The notes under the pieces: model-generated
Database searches by the model: none
Seen by the model: the letters and a program-made list of their open reading frames with translations, nothing else
What the model was told of the DNA's origin: nothing
Translations under genes and position numbers: made by a program
Source of the DNA: Serratia ureilytica
Lineage (GTDB): Bacteria > Pseudomonadota > Gammaproteobacteria > Enterobacterales > Enterobacteriaceae
Assembly: GCF_013375155.1 (NCBI RefSeq)
Contig: NZ_JABXOF010000011.1
Coordinates: forward strand, 1 to 64,000
Reading direction: 5' to 3'
Length of the DNA: 64,000 nt
Shown: positions 42,713 to 51,959 of the stretch, in pieces
Layout of the letters: the number at the start of each line of letters is the position of its first letter
Position numbering within the stretch: position 1 is the first letter of the stretch

Positions 42713-44407
42713 ATGACGAATACTCTCGATTCTCGTTTCGATTCCACCCGGACTATTTGTGCCCCCAGGGGCAACGAATTGACCTGCAAAAATTGGCTGA
42801 CCGAGGCGGCCTATCGCATGATTCAAAATAATCTGGATCCCGACGTCGCCGAAAACCCGCAAGGGCTGGTTGTGTATGGCGGTATCGGTCGCGCTGCTCG
42901 CAATTGGCAATGTTACGATCAGATTTTGGCCTCACTTAAAGCGCTCAATGAAGACGAAACTCTGTTGGTTCAATCCGGAAAACCGGTTGGAGTATTCCGC
43001 ACCCATACTGATGCTCCCCGAGTGTTAATCGCCAATTCTAATTTGGTTCCACAGTGGGCCAATTGGGAACACTTCAGCGAGCTTGATCGCAAGGGATTGT
43101 TCATGTACGGGCAAATGACTGCCGGTAGTTGGATCTACATCGGCAGTCAGGGCATTGTGCAGGGCACGTTTGAAACGTTTGCCGAAGCGGGCCGCCAGCA
43201 CTATGGCGGGGATCTGACCGGACGCTGGATCCTCACCGCCGGGCTGGGGGGGATGGGCGGGGCGCAGCCGTTAGCGGCGACATTGGCCGGCGCGGTTTCG
43301 TTGAATATAGAGTGTCAGCAGAGTAGCCTGGATTTTCGTTTGCGTACGCGCTATCTCGATAAACAGGCAAAAGATCTGGATGAAGCTATCGCCTTGATCA
43401 AGGAGCACACGGCGGCCGGACAGGCGGTTTCTATAGGCCTGCTGGGCAATGCCGCAGAGGTGTTGCCTGAACTGGTTAAACGCGCGCATGCAGGCGGTAT
43501 CCGACCCGATCTGGTTACCGATCAGACTTCCGCGCACGACCTGATCCACGGTTATTTGCCGGTGGGATGGAGCGTGGCGCAGTGGAAAGCAGCGCAACGC
43601 GATCCGGGGCAGCATGCCAGGTTGGCTGACGCCGCAGCCGCTAGCTGCGCCATTCATGTGCAGGCAATGCTTGATTTCGTTGACATGGGTGTGCCGGCTG
43701 TTGATTACGGTAACAATATTCGCCAGGTCGCACGCGATATGGGCGTGGAAAATGCTTTCGATTTTCCTGGCTTCGTACCGGCTTATATTCGCCCCCTGTT
43801 TTGCGAGGGCAAAGGGCCGTTTCGCTGGGTGGCGTTATCTGGCGATCCGGAAGATATCTACAAAACGGATGCCAAGGTTAAAGCGCTGTTTCCTGAAAAC
43901 CAGCATATCCATCGTTGGCTGGATATGGCGCGTGAGCGCATTGCTTTCCAGGGATTGCCAGCGCGCATCTGTTGGTTGGGGTTGGGCGAGCGTCATCTGG
44001 CAGGCCTGGCTTTCAACGAGATGGTGCGTAGAGGGGAGCTTAGCGCGCCGGTTGTTATCGGCCGAGATCATCTGGATACTGGCTCCGTCGCCAGCCCCAA
44101 TCGTGAAACCGAAAGCATGAAGGATGGAACCGATGCCGTTTCCGATTGGCCGTTGCTGAATGCATTGCTCAATACTGCGGGCGGCGCTACCTGGGTGAGT
44201 TTGCATCATGGTGGCGGTGTGGGGATGGGATATTCGCAGCATTCGGGAATGGTGATCGTGTGCGATGGCAGTGATGAGGCTGACCGGCGGATTGCTCGGG
44301 TGTTGGTCAACGACTGCGGTTCCGGCGTGATGCGCCATGCCGATGCTGGCTATGAGCAAGCCGTTGCTGCCGCGAAAAGGTTTGGATTGAAACTGCCGAT
44401 GCTTTGA
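42713..44407 (+). CDS. Urocanase (urocanate hydratase) family protein
   Basis: 564 residues, the length of HutU. NAD-binding [10 protein letters not shown] near 181-190, the Cys of [12 protein letters not shown] (near 419), [23 protein letters not shown] and [15 protein letters not shown] are all conserved, so it should hydrate an imidazole-acrylate-like substrate by the NAD-electrophile mechanism. No hutH, hutI or hutG adjoin, which is odd for histidine degradation; either it works with a remote hut locus or acts on a related compound here. Last gene of the operon, before a strong hairpin. Confidence 0.9.
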   Translation: MTNTLDSRFDSTRTICAPRGNELTCKNWLTEAAYRMIQNNLDPDVAENPQGLVVYGGIGRAARNWQCYDQILASLKALNEDETLLVQSGKPVGVFRTHTDAPRVLIANSNLVPQWANWEHFSELDRKGLFMYGQMTAGSWIYIGSQGIVQGTFETFAEAGRQHYGGDLTGRWILTAGLGGMGGAQPLAATLAGAVSLNIECQQSSLDFRLRTRYLDKQAKDLDEAIALIKEHTAAGQAVSIGLLGNAAEVLPELVKRAHAGGIRPDLVTDQTSAHDLIHGYLPVGWSVAQWKAAQRDPGQHARLADAAAASCAIHVQAMLDFVDMGVPAVDYGNNIRQVARDMGVENAFDFPGFVPAYIRPLFCEGKGPFRWVALSGDPEDIYKTDAKVKALFPENQHIHRWLDMARERIAFQGLPARICWLGLGERHLAGLAFNEMVRRGELSAPVVIGRDHLDTGSVASPNRETESMKDGTDAVSDWPLLNALLNTAGGATWVSLHHGGGVGMGYSQHSGMVIVCDGSDEADRRIARVLVNDCGSGVMRHADAGYEQAVAAAKRFGLKLPML

Positions 44408-44430
44408 GAATAAGAGCATATTGAGGCTTT

Positions 44431-44460
44431 ATAGCGGTTCTTATCGGGTAGAACCGCTAT
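44431..44460. terminator. Terminator after the urocanase operon
   Basis: A perfect 11-bp stem ATAGCGGTTCT/AGAACCGCTAT with an 8-base loop followed by TTCTCTAT. It separates the operon from the convergent fimbrial cluster. Confidence 0.85.
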
Positions 44461-44547
44461 TTCTCTATAGGATGATTTTTACACCGTATTGCCTGTCTTG
44501 TGAGTATTTCACCTCTGGGCATGTGACGATTTAGTCTTGGCGTCAAC

Positions 44548-45420
44548 TTACGGTTTTGCTGTCTGGCCTTCTTGCCAGTTTTGCCAAACGTGTTCAAGCC
44601 CGAATTCGACCATCGCGAAATAGAGACTGAAATAACGCTCCGCCATGATGAAAAACGAACTGTTGAGTTCGATCACCACATTATTGGTGGTGGTCAGCAG
44701 GCCGGATTTTTCCGCCGCCTGCAGAATGCGGTTCACGTGAGCGCGAGAGACGGAACACGACTTGGCGATTTTCGCCGAGGAGAGCAGCAGAAAGGGGGAG
44801 TCCTGTTGGATGCTTTCGATAAACAGCATCAACAACACCATGTGGCCGGCGTCTTTGCTGATAAACAGCCCGGACTGTGGCACCAGATCGATCAGGTAGA
44901 TCTCCTTGAGCATCAGTTGCCCGTAGGCGGCGAAAAAGGTGGGCAGAAAGTTGGGCGCCGCCAGCAGCGCCGCGATGGGCATCTGTGGCGCCAGCGCCTG
45001 ATAAGGCCGCGCCATTGAGGCGATCAGCGCCTGGGTTTCCGCCAGCGCGTGCGGCGTAGGCTTATAGCGCAACTGGCGTTTGTCATGCTCGCAGGGTTTG
45101 ACCTCCAGCCGGCGCCCGACCCGTAAAAAGAACAGAAAGGAATCCAGGGAGTTCTCGCTGATCATATTCTTCCCTTTGAAAAAGGCTTTGATGTCTTTCA
45201 GCGCGGCGGCGGGCTGGTGGTAATAAATGGACAGGATGGTGGAGCAGATGATGAACCGGCTGTTCCTGAAAATGATTTTGTAAAACAGCGGATGCTTCTT
45301 GTAGGTCTCTCTCAATAATTCCCCGTGTTTGACGATAGCGGTGTGAAACGCCGCTGACTGCCTGATGTTGTTGGCCTGTTTCTCCAGATGAAACTGTAGC
45401 TGGAATCTGCTTAGACTCAT
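44548..45420 (-). CDS. Helix-turn-helix regulator of the fimbrial cluster
   Basis: 290 residues. The C-terminal part contains a winged-HTH segment (SSAKIAKSCSVSRAHVNRILQAAEKSGLLTT, about 215-245). The large N-terminal part has no recognised domain, though its two-part layout recalls CRP-like or DeoR-like regulators. AGGGA precedes the ATG. It starts 44 bases after the second chaperone gene on the same strand, so it is probably the last gene of the fimbrial operon and may control it. Identity beyond the HTH is uncertain. Confidence 0.75.
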   Translation of the reverse strand: MSLSRFQLQFHLEKQANNIRQSAAFHTAIVKHGELLRETYKKHPLFYKIIFRNSRFIICSTILSIYYHQPAAALKDIKAFFKGKNMISENSLDSFLFFLRVGRRLEVKPCEHDKRQLRYKPTPHALAETQALIASMARPYQALAPQMPIAALLAAPNFLPTFFAAYGQLMLKEIYLIDLVPQSGLFISKDAGHMVLLMLFIESIQQDSPFLLLSSAKIAKSCSVSRAHVNRILQAAEKSGLLTTTNNVVIELNSSFFIMAERYFSLYFAMVEFGLEHVWQNWQEGQTAKP

Positions 45421-45464
45421 TTTCCCTATTTCCTGTACTTAAAAAAATGCGCTGCTTTTTATCG

Positions 45465-46217
45465 TTATGGGTTTGCTGTGTATGGCTTGACGATCTGCTG
45501 GCCCTGGTCGTTGATGAGGGTGGCCTGAACGGTGACCTGAGAGGGGAGCCCCGACGCGGTAACGCCGTCGAGGTGATAATCCCGCGTGCTGAATGGCGCG
45601 GTCATCATGTCGCTTTCTTGCCGCACCGGGGCATCGCGCTTGTCGGTTTGCACGGCGATGCGAGCGAAGGAGAGATAAAACGCCGACCGGTTGTGGCAGC
45701 GCAGCAGATAGCCGCCCGGTGATTTTTGCAGCGTGAACGAAACGGTCTCGGCCGCGTTGTCGGCGTTCCCCTTCAGCGCTTTGGGGCGGTAGAAGATTTT
45801 CATCTGCGTGTTCATCGCCAGCGTCACGCGCGACGCCAGCGGCGGCGTGGCCGGCTGACTGGGCGGGATCTCATACAGGTTAAGCCAGAACACCGACTCT
45901 CTGTCGGCGGGCAGGTTCGTACCGGCAAACAGGATCCGCAGCCCTTTCAGCGCCGAAGGCTGCAGGGCGAATACGCTGGGCAGGGTGACAAACGGCGCGC
46001 GGGACAGTTCGGGGGCGGCGTTGACATCGCCGTTATCGACCCAGGTTTGCGCTACGATCGGATAGCCGTTGGTGTTGAGCAACATCAGGGTTTTTTCCGT
46101 GTCTCCCTCGCGGAAAATCACCCGGGTGGCGGAGGCGATGATGCCCGCCTGCGCGCCCATGGTCGCCAGCGTCAGCAGCAGGGCGCATCCCATAATCAGG
46201 TATTTCTTTCTCATCAT
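45465..46217 (-). CDS. Periplasmic fimbrial chaperone 2
   Basis: 250 residues, signal peptide MMRKKYLIMGCALLLTLATMGAQA. PapD-like: TRVIFREGDTEKTLMLLNTNGYPIVAQTWVDNG, then the conserved LPADRESVFWLNLYEIPP (near 108-125) and MKIFYRPKAL. It holds pilin subunits by donor-strand complementation in the periplasm. The start overlaps the adhesin stop by four bases. A second chaperone beside the adhesin suggests it is dedicated to that subunit. Confidence 0.9.
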   Translation of the reverse strand: MMRKKYLIMGCALLLTLATMGAQAGIIASATRVIFREGDTEKTLMLLNTNGYPIVAQTWVDNGDVNAAPELSRAPFVTLPSVFALQPSALKGLRILFAGTNLPADRESVFWLNLYEIPPSQPATPPLASRVTLAMNTQMKIFYRPKALKGNADNAAETVSFTLQKSPGGYLLRCHNRSAFYLSFARIAVQTDKRDAPVRQESDMMTAPFSTRDYHLDGVTASGLPSQVTVQATLINDQGQQIVKPYTANP

Positions 46218-47554
46218 TGCACCTTAACCCAGACGTAGGCCCTGGCATCCACCTTGCCGGCGGTGACGGTCTGGCCAGGCAGCCGGGCGAGCGTGGCGGT
46301 GAGCTGGGTGGTGTAGTGGGTGAATCCCGCTGCGGTGCTGCCGCCGCCGCTGGCGCCGTTGAGCACCGGATACCAGCCGGCGTCGCTGCCCTGCGGGCAT
46401 TGCCCGGCGCTGCAGCGCGCCCAGCCGACAAAGTTCATCGGCGCGCCGTTGCCGGCGTTGGCGAGCGCGATGCCCACGCCGGTGGCGACGCTGCTGTCGG
46501 TGCCGTAACCGCTGGAGAGCAGGTAACTTACGCCGCCGTTGGCGCTGACCAGCCCGAGCTGCTGCGCCGCGACATAGCTTTCATACGGCACCTGCAGGCC
46601 GAGGGCGGTATTGTTGCTGCTGACGCCGGACACGGCGGCGTTGTCGCATTCGATATTGAGGGTGAACTGCGCCTGTGAGGTTTGCCCGGCGGTCAACTGG
46701 CTGACGGAGAGGGTCGGCAGGATCACCAGCGGCGTGACGTTGCGCGCCACGCAGGTGGCGGTATAGGTCAAGGAGGAGATCGGTGCGGTGCCCATGCCCA
46801 TCGCGTTCCAGCGCCCAGTGCCCCAGGTGGCGTAGTTGGTGGCGGAGTCGCTGCCGATAGGATCCGAGGCGATGCCGGGCCCCTGAAAGGTGACATAGCC
46901 GTTCGGCTGCGTGCAGGTATAGTTCGAATTGCCGGTGGTCGAGGCCATACCCACCAGCGGGTTGCCGGCGCTGTAGCCACAGTAGTTGCTGGCGCCCGCG
47001 CCCGGCAGCGAACTGATGCGGATCAGGTCGGCACGGATGGCGCTGAAATCTTTCACCCGGATCTGAATTTTGCTGCCGACGGTGGCGTAGCGGGTAATCG
47101 GCGCCGACTGCCAGTAACGGGTAAAAACCTTGCCGGAATCCAGATGGGTCAAACGAATGCCGACGTAAGGGAAGTAGGTGGCGTAATAGTTGGGGTTGCC
47201 GTCCCTGGCGCCCAGATCGTAATAGCCGCCGACGCGATCGTCGCCGTTGGTGGCGAAGACTTCATAAATTTGCCCAACATCGCCGGCATCGCATTCATAC
47301 AGCACCTTGTTTGGGTCGGGATAGCGGGTGCCGGAGGTCAGATCGAACACGCTGGTGCCCAGCGGCGTGCCGACTGGCTGCAGATAGGTGCTGGTCAGGT
47401 TGACCCGACCCAGCGCCGTGCCCACCCCGCAAGGATCGCAGCCAGAGTCGATCCAGGGGGCGACGCGCGTGCATTGCGCCAGCGCCGCGGGCGCGCCGAA
47501 CAGCGACAGGGCGAACAGCGCCGGGGCGGCGACCAGATAAGAAATGCGTTTCAT
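46214..47554 (-). CDS. Fimbrial tip adhesin
   Basis: 446 residues. Signal peptide MKRISYLVAAPALFALSLFGAPAALA; an N-terminal lectin-like domain rich in Cys and aromatic residues (CTRVAPWIDSGCDPCGVG.. YYATYFPYVGIRL, about 27-285); and a C-terminal pilin domain (LPTLSVSQLTAGQTSQAQFTLNIECDN onward) ending ARAYVWVKVQ with the alternating donor-strand-accepting C-terminus. The two-domain layout marks a tip adhesin; the receptor is unknown. AGGAGAG precedes the ATG. Confidence 0.85.
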   Translation of the reverse strand: MKRISYLVAAPALFALSLFGAPAALAQCTRVAPWIDSGCDPCGVGTALGRVNLTSTYLQPVGTPLGTSVFDLTSGTRYPDPNKVLYECDAGDVGQIYEVFATNGDDRVGGYYDLGARDGNPNYYATYFPYVGIRLTHLDSGKVFTRYWQSAPITRYATVGSKIQIRVKDFSAIRADLIRISSLPGAGASNYCGYSAGNPLVGMASTTGNSNYTCTQPNGYVTFQGPGIASDPIGSDSATNYATWGTGRWNAMGMGTAPISSLTYTATCVARNVTPLVILPTLSVSQLTAGQTSQAQFTLNIECDNAAVSGVSSNNTALGLQVPYESYVAAQQLGLVSANGGVSYLLSSGYGTDSSVATGVGIALANAGNGAPMNFVGWARCSAGQCPQGSDAGWYPVLNGASGGGSTAAGFTHYTTQLTATLARLPGQTVTAGKVDARAYVWVKVQ

Positions 47555-47581
47555 CGTCTCTCCTGAGATAAGTTAAACGGG

Positions 47582-50113
47582 TTAGCGGCACGGAGCGCTG
47601 AGCCGCTGAATCGGGCTGTCTTCCGCGGGGGGCAGGCGATAGTGCAGCGTGCACTGCTGGCCGGGCGCGTCGCCCCAGTTCAGCATCAGCGTGCCGGCAT
47701 TCCGGTCGCTGCGCAGATACACCTGATTGGCCTGGCCAACCATGCCTACGCTGTTGCCCGCGTTGTCCAACACGTTGGCGCCCATCGGGATCGGCGCGTT
47801 GTCGGGACGCTGTGCGGTAATCAGCAGCGCCTGGCCGCGCACGGTGTTGAAGCGCAGGCGCACCGTGGCGCCGGCGTACGGGGCGACGCGTTGCTGGCCG
47901 TCCTCCAGTTCCGCTTTATCATTCATGCCCTCGGGGTTCAGCGCGACGGTGTTGTAGTGATAGGGCACCAGCGCCGGCGCCAGCGCATAGCCGAAGCGAT
48001 CGACGCGCGCGCCTTGGCCGCCCATCACCTGCGCGCCGTTGGCGCCGGGCGCCTCTATCAGGGCGAAGGTATCACCGACATACGGCCCTAATGTCACGCC
48101 GCCGCGGTGCGCCACCACCGCGCCCTGCAGCGACAGTGAGCCTTGTCGATACTGGCGCGCGGTGGAGAACGAGCCGGTGACGTTGGCGTAAGGCAGGCGG
48201 GTTTGCAGGTTGCCGCCCCAGATGCTTTGTTGGCGATCGTCGTCGGTGGTGAAGTTCAGGCCGTAGCTGACCGGCTGTTCGTCGCCGACGCTGCCCGACA
48301 GCGCAGCCTGATAGTTGCCACCCTGGCCCTGGCTGTGGTTGGCCAGCAGCGAGACGCTGGGGGCGGATGACGAACGCCCGAGCGGGAAGCTGAGCGACAG
48401 GGCGGTGACGGTTTGCGTGTTCTGCGCCAGCGGCGCGCTGTAGACGTTATCCAACGGCCCGTAGCCGCGATAGGCGCCGTTGCTGTAGCCCAGGCTGCGG
48501 GTGCGGGTGACGGAGAGGTTAAGCGCCACGCCGTTGCCGAAGGTTTTCCCCCAGCCCAGCTGGAGCTGATTGTCGCGGCCGCGCTGATCGCGGTAGTCCT
48601 GGGTCGAGCCGGACATCGTCAGGCTGCCGAACGCGCCCATGCCCTGATTGACGGCCACCTCGAAACGCGAACGCTGGCGGTAGGAATCGGACTGCCAGCG
48701 TTGGCCGGTGACGGCGGCGCGCCGCACGCCGAGCACGTCGCTGAGATCGCGGAAGCCTTCGGTGGAGTAACGGTAGCCGGCGATGGATAAGGTGGTGTCC
48801 GTCGGGCTGAAGGTTCGGCTGTAAGAGAGATGCAGCATCCAGCCTGAGGCGCCGCCGTCCGGCAGGCTGGCGTGGGAATAGGTGGTGTCCATGCCGAAGG
48901 CGCCCAGTTCGCTGCTGTACACGCCGCCCAGCATCATCGCCTGATAGCCGTCCGCCAGCTGGTTGCCGACGTTGAAGGTCAGGGCGTTGGTCAGGCCGTG
49001 TTGCCAGGTCAGTTCGCTGAACAGATCGTTATCGCCGACGTAGCGGGAACGGCCGACGATGGCGGAGTAGCGCGACTGGCCGGGGCGGATGGATTCCGGC
49101 ACCGCGGCGAACGGCACGGTGAAGGTGCTGACGCTGCCGTCGGCCTCGGTCACCACCACGGTCAGATCGCCGGCGTAGTTGGTGGCGTACAGATCGTTGA
49201 TGGCGAACGGCCCCGGCGCCACGGTGGTTTCGTACAGCGTGCTTTTACCCTGCAGCACCGTCACGCGCGCGTTGCTTTTCGCCACGCCGCGCACCACCGG
49301 CGCATAGCCGCGCTGTGAATCCGGCAGCATGCGATCGTCCGAGCTGAGCTGAATGCCGCGAAATCCCAGGCCGGAGAAGAAGTGCCCGTCGGTAAAGCCT
49401 TCGCCCAGCAGCATTTCGCTGCGCCAGGGCAAGATCGCGCGCTGCACGTAGCGGCGGCTGGTGTCCAGGTGGCCGCCGAACTCCCGATCGTAGCGGTAGC
49501 TGGATTGCTGGCGGTAGCGCCAGAGCCCGAGGTTGAACCCGCCGTTCAGGTTGGCGTAGGTCGAGTCGAGGTCGCGGGTTTGCCCCTGTCGGTAGCTGAC
49601 GTGGTACTGGTTGAGGTTGTAATTGACGAAGACCATCGATTCGCCGCCGTCCAGGCTGGCGGGATTGACGCTGCCGCGCGGCTGGCCGTTCAACAGCGCC
49701 TGCGGAATGCTCAGATCCAGGCGCAGCCGCGAGATATCGGCGTTCACCGTGATGTCCTTCAGAGCCCGGCCGGGCAGCAGGCATGCCGTTTCGGCCGCCG
49801 GCGGATTTTTCAGCCCGAAGCGCGTCAGCTGCGCGCGATCGAAAGAGGGCAGTACCTGCTTGCCATCGCGCACGAAACGAATTTGATCGCGTTCGAGAAA
49901 CTGGCCGTTGAGGTACAGATCGATCTGATAGCTGCCGGGGGCGACGGCGTCCTGTTGGTTGAATTGACTCAGGGCGCTGTTGCTCAGCACGCTGCCGCGC
50001 AGCAGCGCGGGATCGAAGGTGTAGCCATCGGCGGCGGCGCAGCCCAGCGGCAGCGCCAGCAGCGCGCAACACCAGCGTGCGGGAAGCGGCGTCGCCTTGC
50101 GAGCATCGAACAT
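47582..50113 (-). CDS. Fimbrial outer-membrane usher
   Basis: 843 residues, the usual usher size. Domains in order: signal peptide to about 27; N-terminal chaperone-binding domain opening YTFDPALLRGS; a 24-stranded barrel with plug (PFAINDLYATNYAGDLTVVVTEADGS near 295-320); and C-terminal domains with a Cys pair (GQQCTLHYRLPP ..APCR). It forms the secretion pore and assembles pilins. GGAGG precedes the ATG. It lies between the first chaperone and the adhesin, as in pap/fim-type operons. Confidence 0.94.
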   Translation of the reverse strand: MFDARKATPLPARWCCALLALPLGCAAADGYTFDPALLRGSVLSNSALSQFNQQDAVAPGSYQIDLYLNGQFLERDQIRFVRDGKQVLPSFDRAQLTRFGLKNPPAAETACLLPGRALKDITVNADISRLRLDLSIPQALLNGQPRGSVNPASLDGGESMVFVNYNLNQYHVSYRQGQTRDLDSTYANLNGGFNLGLWRYRQQSSYRYDREFGGHLDTSRRYVQRAILPWRSEMLLGEGFTDGHFFSGLGFRGIQLSSDDRMLPDSQRGYAPVVRGVAKSNARVTVLQGKSTLYETTVAPGPFAINDLYATNYAGDLTVVVTEADGSVSTFTVPFAAVPESIRPGQSRYSAIVGRSRYVGDNDLFSELTWQHGLTNALTFNVGNQLADGYQAMMLGGVYSSELGAFGMDTTYSHASLPDGGASGWMLHLSYSRTFSPTDTTLSIAGYRYSTEGFRDLSDVLGVRRAAVTGQRWQSDSYRQRSRFEVAVNQGMGAFGSLTMSGSTQDYRDQRGRDNQLQLGWGKTFGNGVALNLSVTRTRSLGYSNGAYRGYGPLDNVYSAPLAQNTQTVTALSLSFPLGRSSSAPSVSLLANHSQGQGGNYQAALSGSVGDEQPVSYGLNFTTDDDRQQSIWGGNLQTRLPYANVTGSFSTARQYRQGSLSLQGAVVAHRGGVTLGPYVGDTFALIEAPGANGAQVMGGQGARVDRFGYALAPALVPYHYNTVALNPEGMNDKAELEDGQQRVAPYAGATVRLRFNTVRGQALLITAQRPDNAPIPMGANVLDNAGNSVGMVGQANQVYLRSDRNAGTLMLNWGDAPGQQCTLHYRLPPAEDSPIQRLSAPCR

Positions 50114-50133
50114 GAAAACCTCCCTGTCTGGTT

Positions 50134-50856
50134 TCAGCGCGCGACGTTCAGGGTGCGTGTGATTTCCACCCCATAGTCATTGATGACGCGCAGCGCGATC
50201 TGCCGCACCTCACCGTTCACCGGCCAGCTGGCCTGCGAAAACGGCGGGATCAGGTCCGCCTGCGGGATCGCGGTGCGTTTCGCGCCGCTGAGGATCGCGG
50301 CCTGGCTGACGTTGGCGTAGTAGCCGGTCGGGTTGTCGACGCGCAGCGCGTTGCCGACCTGGCGCAGGCTGAGCTTATCGATGACGTGGTTGGCGTCGCC
50401 GGCCAGCCCGGCCGGGCGATAGAACACTTTCAGGCGATTGGTGACCACCAGCAGCAGTTTGTTCTTGTCGCTGTCCGTCTGACGCACGGCGGGCACCTGC
50501 AGGAAGTTGAGGTAGAACAGCGATTCGCGATCGCGCGGCAGCGGCTGGCCGACGAACGACAGCCGCACCATCTGCCCGCTGTGCGGATTCATGCGGAAGA
50601 TTTGCGGCGAGGCGACAAAAGGCGCGTCGGCGTTTTCCGGCGTGGACTTGGGGTTATTGATATCGAGCCAGATCTGCATCAGCGCCGGGGCGCCGTCGTC
50701 ATTGGTGAATTGCAGCGTTTTTTCCCGCGCCTCGGCGGGGTAGATCACGCGATTGCCGAGCAGCGTGACGCTGGCCGACGCGTAGCTGGCGGCAAAACTC
50801 ATCAGGCAAAACGATAGGGCGGCCCAACGGCGGGCGTAACGGGTTATCTGCTGCAT
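50134..50856 (-). CDS. Periplasmic fimbrial chaperone 1
   Basis: About 240 residues. Signal peptide MQQITRYARRWAALSFCLMSFAASYASA, then a PapD-like domain: VTLLGNRVIYPAEAREKTLQFTNDDGAPALMQIWLD, the conserved LPRDRESLFYLNFLQVPA and RLKVFYRPAGL with its positively charged Arg/Lys anchor. An in-frame ATG at 50886 would add ten residues ahead of the signal peptide; neither start has a strong ribosome site. It delivers the major subunit to the usher encoded downstream. Confidence 0.9.
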   Translation of the reverse strand: MQQITRYARRWAALSFCLMSFAASYASASVTLLGNRVIYPAEAREKTLQFTNDDGAPALMQIWLDINNPKSTPENADAPFVASPQIFRMNPHSGQMVRLSFVGQPLPRDRESLFYLNFLQVPAVRQTDSDKNKLLLVVTNRLKVFYRPAGLAGDANHVIDKLSLRQVGNALRVDNPTGYYANVSQAAILSGAKRTAIPQADLIPPFSQASWPVNGEVRQIALRVINDYGVEITRTLNVAR

Positions 50857-50945
50857 AAACGTGAACCGATAAAGGGAGCGAGTCATTCAGCGCCGTCCGC
50901 TAAGGAACGGCGCTGTCATCAACAGGTATGGCGCCTGACGCCGGC

Positions 50946-51479
50946 TTATCTGTAGGTAATGGCGAACTGTGCGGTGGCGATCACCGAACCGGCCGCTACG
51001 CCGGTATCTTCCGCGTAGTAGCGAGCCACTAGGTTCTGCGAGGTGGACGTGGCGTCTTTCGCCAGCGTCATCGCCGACGTGGTGACGGTAGAGCCGCTGG
51101 CGAATGACAACGGCGTAGTGGCGTCGCTGTCCAGCAGTTGAATGGAAACCTTGGCCGCATCGCCCGCGTTGCCCAGGTTGCCGTTAACTGTCGGGTTGTT
51201 GCCCGCCAGCACGGTTTTGATCGCCGTATCGCTGGTTGCCGCCGCACAGCCCGTGACGTTAACGGTAAAGGTGGTGTCGCCGGCGGTGGCGCCTTTGGTG
51301 GCGAGCTGGCTGGCGGCGACGGTCGGCAGCAGAACAACCGGGTTGGATTGGTTGCCGTTAATATTCACCGAACAGGTTTGCGTGCTGACTTCGCCTTTAA
51401 ATTGCACCGTATTGGACGAGGCGGCCGCACAGGCGCCGGAGAGAGCCAGCATGGATAATGCGACTAATTTAACATTCAT
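50946..51479 (-). CDS. Major fimbrial subunit (FimA-type pilin)
   Basis: 177 residues: signal peptide ending about residue 19-20, NTVQFKGEVSTQTCSVNI with Cys36, VTGCAAAT with Cys78 (intradomain disulfide), and the C-terminal IATAQFAITYR with the penultimate Tyr typical of type-1-like pilins. The N-terminal SSNTVQFKGEV would be the donor strand. First gene of the six-gene cluster on the minus strand; an AAAGGGC site precedes the ATG. Confidence 0.93.
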   Translation of the reverse strand: MNVKLVALSMLALSGACAAASSNTVQFKGEVSTQTCSVNINGNQSNPVVLLPTVAASQLATKGATAGDTTFTVNVTGCAAATSDTAIKTVLAGNNPTVNGNLGNAGDAAKVSIQLLDSDATTPLSFASGSTVTTSAMTLAKDATSTSQNLVARYYAEDTGVAAGSVIATAQFAITYR

Positions 51480-51959
51480 GTGAAATGCCCTTTAATTTAC
51501 TTTAGAGAAAAGCTTTCCTGACAGTAATAATTTACTGACGTGCGGTTGTTGATTAATCATGTTGCGCAATTGTTTTTTAAACGCGTCGGCAAACATGGAT
51601 TTTCATCCTAACAAACTAAGAATTTTCCCTATAGATATTTTGAATAAGGCAATAAGGTGATGGCTCCTGTTGTTACATTTGCTTTCATTTTCGCTTATAT
51701 CATACAAAATAGAAAATAGATCTATATCATTGCGTTGCATTTTTATTGAATTGTCAGTTTTTGCGAATGAAATAATTTGAAACATTCATGCCTTTTTTGC
51801 GTATTAATCAAAGCGCTGGCTGTTGCGTGATTATTTGAAAAACATGTTATCAAGATGTTTTATATCGGTGTGCTTTGCAGGCGAATTACCCCAAAAAAGA
51901 GCAGCGACAAGCCGCCTGAGGTGTGGAAGCATACTTTTACGCTGATAAGGAGAATTAAA
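51480..51959. other. AT-rich divergent region between pilin and LuxR-type regulator
   Basis: 480 bases, AT-rich between 51580 and 51850, with no convincing gene (a 60-codon minus frame at 51603-51785 lacks a ribosome site). It should hold divergent promoters for the fimbrial operon and the regulator. I found no flanking inverted repeats of the invertible fimS type and no adjacent recombinase. Confidence 0.55.

Noticed and set aside
51603-51785. A 60-codon minus frame upstream of the pilin gene
   Set aside because: No ribosome site and it lies in the promoter region; composition follows the AT-rich background.
51480-51959. Search for a fimS-type invertible promoter
   Set aside because: No pair of flanking inverted repeats and no site-specific recombinase gene nearby.
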